Assembly (NCBI RefSeq): GCF_000006405.1 | Contig: NW_003216446.1 | Span: forward strand, 2,979-66,978 | DNA length: 64,000 nucleotides | Direction of reading: 5' to 3' | Source of the DNA: Perkinsus marinus ATCC 50983 | Taxonomy: Eukaryota; Perkinsozoa; Perkinsida; Perkinsidae | In this document: in pieces, positions 57,660 to 64,000 of the stretch | Position numbering within the stretch: position 1 is the stretch's first letter | How the letters are laid out: every line of letters starts with the position of its first letter | Position numbers and translations under genes: made by a program | The notes under the pieces: model-generated | Databases searched by the model: none | The model's input: the letters and a program-made list of their open reading frames with translations, nothing else | Told to the model about the DNA's origin: nothing

Positions 57660-58376
57660 TTACCAGCTGTGAGCTGGCCGTAGACATGCTTGGTTTGGTA
57701 CGGAGGTCCTCCGTATTAGCCAAGCTTTGGCTAGTACGGGGCAAGGCAGACCAGAAGATAGTAGCAGCGACCGCATCGCGAGCCTTGGTCTCGAGGAAGT
57801 TCCAAGCAGCTGAAACCCACTCGACAATAGAACCGGCCAGCTCGTCGACGCTAGTGCCGCGGGCTGGAGTCTCCAGCCTGGAGAGTAGGAGACGGTGCGG
57901 AGACGATAAAGGGTCTGAGAAGCCGTAAAGCCGTAGGCCTTGTCGAAAGCACGCCGGATAGCGTCGGCTGCATCGCGAGGATCATCGGGGGGCTGATAGA
58001 CGTCAATCAGACGGGTTGCCGGGCCCGTGAGGAAAGCTTTGAGCTTGACGAGGACCGTATCCCACGGCCAAGCACGAACAGCAGCCAAACCTTTAAAGCG
58101 ACGGCGCCATTCCACCAAACGAATGGAAGAAGGAGAACCAGAAAAACGTTCGAGCTTGAGCGCCTTATCGGTCTCGTCCTTGACGATAGCAGAGGGAGCG
58201 GTGGGGTCGTCGCCGGGCGGGTCAGCCGGAGCGGCAAGGAGACCAAAGAGCTCAGTGGTGGCGGCATCAAGCTCGTCTAGAGCATCCGGCGGAGGAAGAA
58301 AGCCTGGGGCTCTGGGCGCCATGTGGTCCGCGCCCTCAGCACTTTCCCCGTGAATTGACGAACTTGAGATAGACAT
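57660..58376 (-). pseudogene. retrotransposon gag-like gene, broken by a 14-nt unit
   Basis: ATG at 58376. A Pro/Ala/Asp-rich N-terminus is followed by a capsid-like helical segment (LERFSGSPSSIRLVEWRRRF, LVKLKAFLTGPATRLIDV, YGFTASQTLYRLRTVSYSP). At 57863–57884 the 22-nt unit shifts the frame; after it a different frame reads ARGTSVDELAGSIVEWV and continues to about 57700. Taking the unit as an 8-mer puts both halves in one frame. The GC content of about 57560–58560 is visibly higher than its surroundings, suggesting an insertion. RT not present. Confidence 0.6.
57863..57884. repeat. 22-nt inverted-triplication unit (exact), inside gag
   Basis: GCTGGAG | TCTCCAGC | CTGGAGA for Y = GCTGGAGA. 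The open frames on either side fit a single ancestral frame only without the extra 14 nt. Confidence 0.9.
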
Positions 58377-58734
58377 CGCTAGATTGGAGAGAGAGATAAA
58401 TACCATCAAGCTAGCGGAGCCGTGGGTGACGCTCCGCCTGGGCCTAGGCGTCGCGTCTCCAAAGACGTGACAGGCGTCGGTTGCAGTCTGCGCACGCCCA
58501 CGTGCGCGAGCCTCATAGCGCCGGCTACAGACTAAACCGAAGAGCTTATAAGAGTGCGAGAGGTCTTCAAAGTGCGAACACTTCTCAGCGAATTATTAGG
58601 GAAGTGCTAACTCTCGTACAAGCGCTAACATGATGTTAGCAACTCATAGAGATGTTAGGAACATCTACATGAATGAGGAATCTAGGACATTCAGCAAGTC
58701 AAATAGGACACTAACTCGGCCAGTGAAGGTCCCT

Positions 58735-59215
58735 CCGACTCGAGAGTGTTGAATTGGAGAACCGAGGCGCCATTCAACGAAGGCTGGATTTCCAAGTGTG
58801 CGCGAGATTGCCAATCAGTCAACGTTCAACGTTGCGATAAGTCTCAAACTAGTAGCCTTATTGTCTTATCTGGAGACTGGCAATCGGGGAATCCATAACC
58901 TGCGGATGCGCGAAAGGTTCTATGTGACAGGGACCGCATGGTGTAAAGTTTACACTGTAAACTAGGTTTTACTCGTTGCACACCGATACGGGCTCGGCGC
59001 ACACCCCCCAGGTCGGGTGGATGTGGTTGAATCGCACCAGGCCAGTGATGCATTGCTGCTCCACATGTGAACAAGGAATTGTTGGGTCAAGTTCCATTGG
59101 ATGGTCGCACACGTATCTTGCACGCAGTGCACTGCACTGAGTGCAGCGCACTGCGCACAAACGCCCTGCGCTGAGCGCAGTGTGCGTACACAGCGAGTAA
59201 TACTCACAGTACTTT
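58735..59215. repeat. dispersed duplication, copy 2
   Basis: Counterpart of 34823–35340. Its right part has gained a cluster of nested small inversions (CTGCACT/AGTGCAG, CTGCGCT/AGCGCAG at 59130–59190). Confidence 0.7.
58941..58962. repeat. 22-nt inverted-triplication unit (exact)
   Basis: GTGTAAA | GTTTACAC | TGTAAAC. Paralogue GTGCGAAC at 35053–35060, 14 nt shorter. Confidence 0.9.
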
Positions 59216-59400
59216 AAATGGCCGATTCCTCAGCCACTTCATGGCCCCAAAGGACCGATGCAACACTCAGAAGTTGGTTACAGTACTTGGAACGGTGGTT
59301 TCTCGGCCACTTCGTTGTCCCACTTGACCGACGCAACACTCAGTTGGTCGCAGTACTTGAAGTGGCCAATTCCTCAGCCACAATCCAGTCCCGCTGGGCC
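59211..59400. repeat. imperfect tandem repeat, about 3 units of 60–65 bp
   Basis: Each unit holds GGCC-(G/A)-ATTCCTCAGCCAC, then CCC…GACCGA(T/C)GCAACACTCAG and (C/A)AGTACTTG. A related single unit is near 59758–59800. Confidence 0.7.
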
Positions 59401-60599
59401 GCGTTCGCCACAGAGAATGTTGGGGATTGACAATGTCTATTTGGCATGAACGAGGCGAAAGTTTCCACTTCTACCCCCGAATGCAAGCCCTAGTCATACC
59501 GTAGTGTCTCACGCCGGCTAGAATGGTCGACGTCCTTTCTTGATCATCTCCCAGGCCGGTTGGGCCGGTAGACTACCTATGGTGGACAAATAACGTTTTC
59601 TACAAAGGACGTGTGCCGAACTAAGTTATGATAGTTCGTCTGCCAACATCACGCCGGATTCGTGAATTAGCACAGACGTATATGTAGGCATGAACGAGGC
59701 GGAAGTTCACACTTCCACTTCCGCTAAAAGCGCCAGTCACCACATAGACTCCTACTTGGAATGGCCGATCTCTCAGCCACTTCCCGGCCCCAATGTGTCG
59801 AATCAACAAGTAGACTACCCAACGTAGTCAGCTATACTTCTCCGCAGAGGACGTTAAAGCGCACCAGGCCAGTGTTGCATTGCTGCTCCAAATTTAAATG
59901 TTAGGTTAAATTCCATATGATAGTCGCACACGTATCTTGCACGCATGTGCTCGTACGCACGTGCAGATTGTGTGCTCTGCGCGGTGCGTTCCAGATTGCA
60001 TAATCTCTCGTTCCAGAGGTGATTTCACTGCCGCAACACTCCGCTGAACTTTCAAGTTTAATGATACTCAGTAATAATCTGGGACACCAAGCTTAGGGAT
60101 AATTTTTGTTCACGCCCGTGCCTTGACCATTTAAAAGAATAAACCACGCCGGGAGAGCGAGGAAACACCTTGACTATTCACGGTTTCCCATAAAAATCTG
60201 AGTTTACCCGAGTTTTTCTCGTACAAAACTCTGACTACGATCTCGCTAACTCGAGCTCAGAACAGTCGGGAAGCGACGTAAGCAAACGAGCTCTGTAGAA
60301 TGCTCAAAAAGACGAAGCACCACGAAGGCTCATCCCAAGAACACATGCGAACGTGCGCACACGCACGCATCCAATGCTCATCGGTCCAATCGGTCATCCT
60401 AAGCGTAGCCGTTGCTTGCGTGACCTACAAAGTCGGACTAAGACTTAACTACACTGGTCGTTTCGATAAGAGATAGACCAATTATAAGCCTCATGGGGCA
60501 TGAAAATGGTTTCCATCCGGAGAGAATCTAATTGCAGGATACCGAAGCCAACGGCTACTAGCCGTTTTCCATCAGCTCGTGACATTAGGTTTATGCAAA
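59401..60599. other. spacer and upstream region of cathepsin copy B
   Basis: 59850–60050 is similar to 35140–35330; 60110–60599 is similar to 49890–50361 (upstream of copy A). No gene supported. Confidence 0.5.
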
Positions 60600-62560
60600 A
60601 TGATTGGTCATCCCTTGACCATCTCGCTATGTTTCCTAATCCTTGTAGCTTGGGGCGACGACTTGAATCCCCGAGCCCTATTCGATCACATTATGAAGAA
60701 TTCTGGTGGGGATACTTTTCTGGCCTCAAAGCTACTGTCCTCTTGTCAGGGTCTGTCTATACTCCCGACGAAGATGAGCAGCATTTTCACCGTTTCACAA
60801 ATCAGGTGAAAGAGCAACTTCTGCAGACAGGCACATCGCCTGAGCGCTTGGTTGAAATCTTCAACGACACCAAGCCGGTCTTACTGCAATCCGTAGTTGA
60901 TACTATCAACTCGATGCAGGATTCATGGACTGCTTCAAAGGATCAGCCGCGTTTCAGGGGTATGTCACAGATTCAGGCATTCATTCAGTCACGCCTCTTC
61001 AAGTGACGAACTTGAAGTCTGAGACCACTTGCTCACAGGTATGTCAGTTCAAGACTTTCCTCGAGGATGCCCATTCTTCGAGAGTTCCGACGAGGAGATT
61101 CGTCTTGTCGAGTCCACTAAGCCAGTGGTAGAGGATTTGCCGCCGGAATTCGACGCCCGTCAAAAGTTCAACTATTGCCGCGATATCATTGGTCATGTGA
61201 GGTGGTCCTCATTGCTGCTTCCACGGTCACTTCCTGATAAGGATGTATCGCTCAGAGATCAAGGATTGTGTGGTAACTGTTGGGCAGTATGTCCCACTGA
61301 AGTCTTAAACGATCGCCTGTGTATCTAGTCCAGTGGCAAAATCCAGGAGATTCTGTCCGCTGGTTACGTCACTTCTTGCTGCAATCCCGCACATGGATGC
61401 CTCCAGTAAATTCCAACCGCGAATAATGGCTGATTGGCATCGCTTTTTTGTTTTCACAATGTGAGTGAAAATTGAGACATATCTCATTTTCAGTGCGAAG
61501 GGCTGCAATGGTGGGAGATTTGTTGAAGCCATGAGTTTTTTGCGAGATCATGGTGTCGTGACTGGTAGGAATCTCTGCTACAGATCAACTGATCCATGAA
61601 CATCAATCCTAACTTTTGAAGGTAATGACTTCAAACCACAAGAACAACTGAGTGAGGCTGATGGTTGCTGGCCGTATCCGTTCCAGAAGTGCAATCATGT
61701 ACCAACGGAAGGAACTGCCAGTTCCGAACTGGATACCCGAAATGCAAGGATGTGAGTCAATCGCAGGATCCCGTATGGTAAGTTCTCTGACCGTAGGTGG
61801 TTCAGCAGCCTGTCCCTCCATGTCGAACAACATGCACCAACAAGGCATATAAGAAAAGCTTAGAGAAGTGAGAGGAACTCAGGTGGGGAGCTGATATTCG
61901 TTTCGACGTCAGAGATGTTCACCGAGCGAAAAGCTGGAGGAAAGTATTAAATGATGCTCAGAGCATCAAGCAGGAGATATTTGATAATGGCCCAGTAAGC
62001 TGCTCAGTCCATGTGACCTGGACTCGGGAATGGAAACTTCTCAAAACTCCTGTGAAACTTTCATGAAGTTCTTGAAGTTTGAGCATATTCTTATCAGTTG
62101 GTAGAGCTCCTACCATAGGAGGGATTCATCCTCATTCATGTGATCTCAAGAATGATGGACGCTGCACCAAGTATCGATTGCGTAGAATCTTTCTTGGATG
62201 AATAGCTCGAGCCCACGGTCAGACGAGTTCAGACCAAAGTTGCTGCAAGTACAATGCGATTTCGATGCATACACGGGGCGATGTTATGATTGGAGCATTT
62301 TGTTATTTCAGGTCTTGAGCTCCTTCAAAATGTACGAAGATTTCAGATATTACAAGTCTGGAGTTTACGTGCCAACGACCAAGGAATCCAGCACCTCGCA
62401 TTCAATCAAAATTATTGGCTGGGGAGGTGCTTCCGGTCGAGAATATTGGTTGGCGGTGAATTCGTGGAACGAAGAGTGGGGAGATCATGGACTAATAAAG
62501 ATGGCATTTGGGAAGAATCGTTTGGAAAAAATAGTACTTTCTATAGAGCCAGATATGTGA
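60600..62560 (+). pseudogene. cathepsin B-like cysteine protease, copy B (nonsense and frameshift)
   Basis: Same exon layout as copy A: signal peptide exon from 60600 (MIGHPLTISLCFLILVAWG), propeptide, DQGLCGNCWAV active-site exon, GCNGG exon, DGCWPYPFQKC exon and the last exon with TSHSIKIIGWG and VNSWNEEWGD, stop at 62558–62560. Two lesions: an in-frame TAG at 61326–61328, right after RLCI (copy A has AAG), and a 14-nt inverted-triplication unit at 61711–61732 in exon 6 that shifts the frame. The rest, including the catalytic His and Asn codons, is well kept, so inactivation is recent. Confidence 0.85.
61711..61732. repeat. 22-nt inverted-triplication unit (exact), in a coding exon
   Basis: GGAACTG | CCAGTTCC | GAACTGG. 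The homologous exon of copy A (51495–51502, AAAACTGA) is 14 nt shorter. Confidence 0.92.
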
Positions 62561-63543
62561 TCAGTGGATCGTGCAGTTCGTATCCTCAAATTTTTCCGCT
62601 TATATCTCATTCAGTTCAGAATAGTCGAATCCATTATTGTCTGCTTCGATTATCAAGGCAGATGAGCTTGAGCTACACTAAATCAGACGACGCTAATGGT
62701 TCAAAGCTAGATGAATGTTTCGCAATATACCATTGGGATTTCGTTCGACTCAGAGGTCTTCTTCCTTCTTTACTTCATGTTGTGTTCTACAATTCGGAAT
62801 TGTCAGTCCTTTGGGAGATGCGGTTTGGACTTGGTACGCGAGGTCATACAGCCACTGCAATCACTGACTTTCGTCATCCACCGGCGCTGAAGGAGCTAAC
62901 GCTGAAGAAATCAATATGAAATTTGTGTAATACAAAAGAGGTCGACCGCGCTATTCTGGCGAAGCGGTGGCGAAGTGGCCACCTGTGATGTCCGACTTCA
63001 CATGCTCTTGCGGGAGTTCCCCCATGCGCACATCTTCGAGCACCGAACACGATGATGAAGGCGATGACATCGCGGAAATAACGACTACGAGATGTCACGA
63101 GCATAAACTAATGCACCGTGAACTGATCTCTACTGTACGAATGCATCGATATAGCTCATAAAACGGCGCTGAACGCTCGGGCCGCTCGGTCTGTATGTGA
63201 TGCCAAAGAGGAAAAACCAACAACTGTTGTTGGTTTTTCTTCTTTGGACTGTTACAGTCAAACCCGAGACCCGGACGATCTAAGCCATAATTGGTCCTGG
63301 AATATCTGACTTCTCTTGGAGCAAACCGGAGGACGTGACTGTCCGACGGGTGCAAGGTTGTTCATACCAGAGTTCGGAGTCCGAACAGCCTGAGCTCATA
63401 GATGAATCGTTCATCATGAATCTTGCAATATATTTTCTGCGTCGGGGATCAGCCGGTGATCACCAGCGCAGCACCCCACGGAACTGCTCTGATCCCGTGA
63501 TCGTCTCGGTTCAGATTCCACTGTAGGTGATCAACCCCCCTTA
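62561..63543. repeat. 3' flank of cathepsin copy B, duplicated
   Basis: Partner of 52368–53352. Contains a 22-nt-arm palindrome absent from the partner. Confidence 0.75.
63203..63247. repeat. palindrome, 22-nt arms (1 mismatch), 1-nt centre
   Basis: CCAAAGAGGAAAAACCAACA… around T at 63225. Copy A at about 53043–53065 has only the left arm; a smaller GACTGT-T-ACAGTC follows at 63247–63259. Confidence 0.92.
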
Positions 63544-63557
63544 ATAAGGGGGGTTGA
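63531..63557. repeat. palindrome, 13-nt arms, 1-nt centre
   Basis: TCAACCCCCCTTA | A | TAAGGGGGGTTGA. The assembly gap in the paralogue begins exactly after the left arm. Confidence 0.95.
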
Positions 63558-63599
63558 AATATTTCATAGTGAAATATTTCGAATTTTCCAGAAAATTTC

Positions 63600-63985
63600 T
63601 GAGAAATTCAGTGATATTTCAGGTGAGGTATTCCACGGTGTCTTCCTGCGCGGGCGAAGCGACTCTTTGTGCCCGTTCCTGAGAAGTTTGCTGATAAGGC
63701 AACGGACAATATACGTGACTCGTTTGAGGCTTATGAGCTTTATATCTACGTCAATCTCTATGATGACCGTACACATGCCTGTTTCTTAAGTGCGTTCTTT
63801 ACTGATGATCCTGCTAACGTTTGGAAGAGTCAATGCTCGAAGGTCAATTATGATTATAAGTGGAAACTGTATGGAAGTTCCACAAGGTGTGGGCGGCACC
63901 GTCGTGTTTGGTTGCGGACTGTTTTCCGAGACACAAAACGCAGCGCACCGGTCGCCGGCACCGTGCTACACTGGTAACCAGTGAT
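63600..63985 (+). pseudogene. gag-like retroelement fragment
   Basis: The open frame from 63669 reads VPEKFADKATDNIRDSFEAY, CFLSAFFTDDPANVWKS, resembling capsid-type helices of retroelement Gag proteins (a Y-E-L-Y then F-L…A-x-x-W spacing). A short piece of it (W-x-L-Y-G-S near 63860) recurs near 47990. No other element parts are visible before the window ends. Confidence 0.35.
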
Positions 63986-64000
63986 CCGCTTATTCACAGG

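Noticed and set aside
23241..61732. Sequencing or assembly artefact (fold-back reads) as the source of the 14-nt units
   Set aside because: Artefacts would give variable lengths and would not repeat the same 7/8/7 geometry at unrelated 8-mers; still worth confirming in raw reads.

Overview
The window is nuclear DNA from an intron-rich protist. Genes have many short GT–AG introns (about 45–80 nt, plus some of 0.3–1.5 kb). Two proteins look flagellar: an enkurin-domain protein and an SDS22-type LRR protein. A tyrosine-recombinase retrotransposon with split direct repeats is present. Together with the secreted Cys/Thr-rich proteins this fits a Perkinsus-like alveolate; that assignment is inference, not proof.

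Layout. (1) 0–4 kb: two tandem copies of a secreted Cys-module plus Thr-rich mucin-like gene on the minus strand, separated by a large VNTR. (2) 4.6–15.9 kb, minus: a DDB1 homologue, recognisable exon by exon from N- to C-terminus. (3) 16–19 kb: mostly unrecognised, with a decayed reverse transcriptase fragment. (4) about 19.4–25.6 kb, minus: a polypeptide GalNAc-transferase (GT27) with a type II signal anchor, GT-A domain and an extended ricin-type lectin tail. The introns of (2) and (4) carry three families of short repeats. (5) 26–32.3 kb, plus: an acidic coiled-coil protein of unknown function and the LRR protein. (6) 32.5–64 kb: a mosaic of segmental duplications holding three copies of an unknown gene family, an enkurin-like gene, two cathepsin B-like genes plus a fragment, a complete PAT/Ngaro-type element (35354–42475), gag fragments and one 100-N gap.

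Main discovery candidate. At 14 or more places the DNA carries a stereotyped 22-nt structure. If the unduplicated site is an 8-mer Y (y1–y8), the locus reads y1–y7, then the reverse complement of Y, then y2–y8, a net gain of exactly 14 nt. In about a dozen cases a paralogous segment in the same window still has the plain 8-mer. All 14 constrained positions match in the exact cases; by simple counting about 0.0002 would be expected by chance in 64 kb. The geometry equals the two flanking hairpins (1-nt loop) left by hAT-type transposon excision from an 8-bp target duplication, unfolded and annealed to each other. Two units break reading frames: one in the second cathepsin B gene and one in a gag gene. 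Longer palindromes with the same 1-nt centre occur in the same region, and the assembly gap starts exactly at the centre of one of them.

The GT27 enzyme and the Thr-rich mucin-like proteins are a plausible enzyme/substrate class. DDB1, enkurin and the LRR protein are housekeeping or flagellar genes. Frameshifts in the retroelement ORFs and in the second mucin copy are either decay or uncorrected single-base sequence errors; the sequence alone cannot decide.
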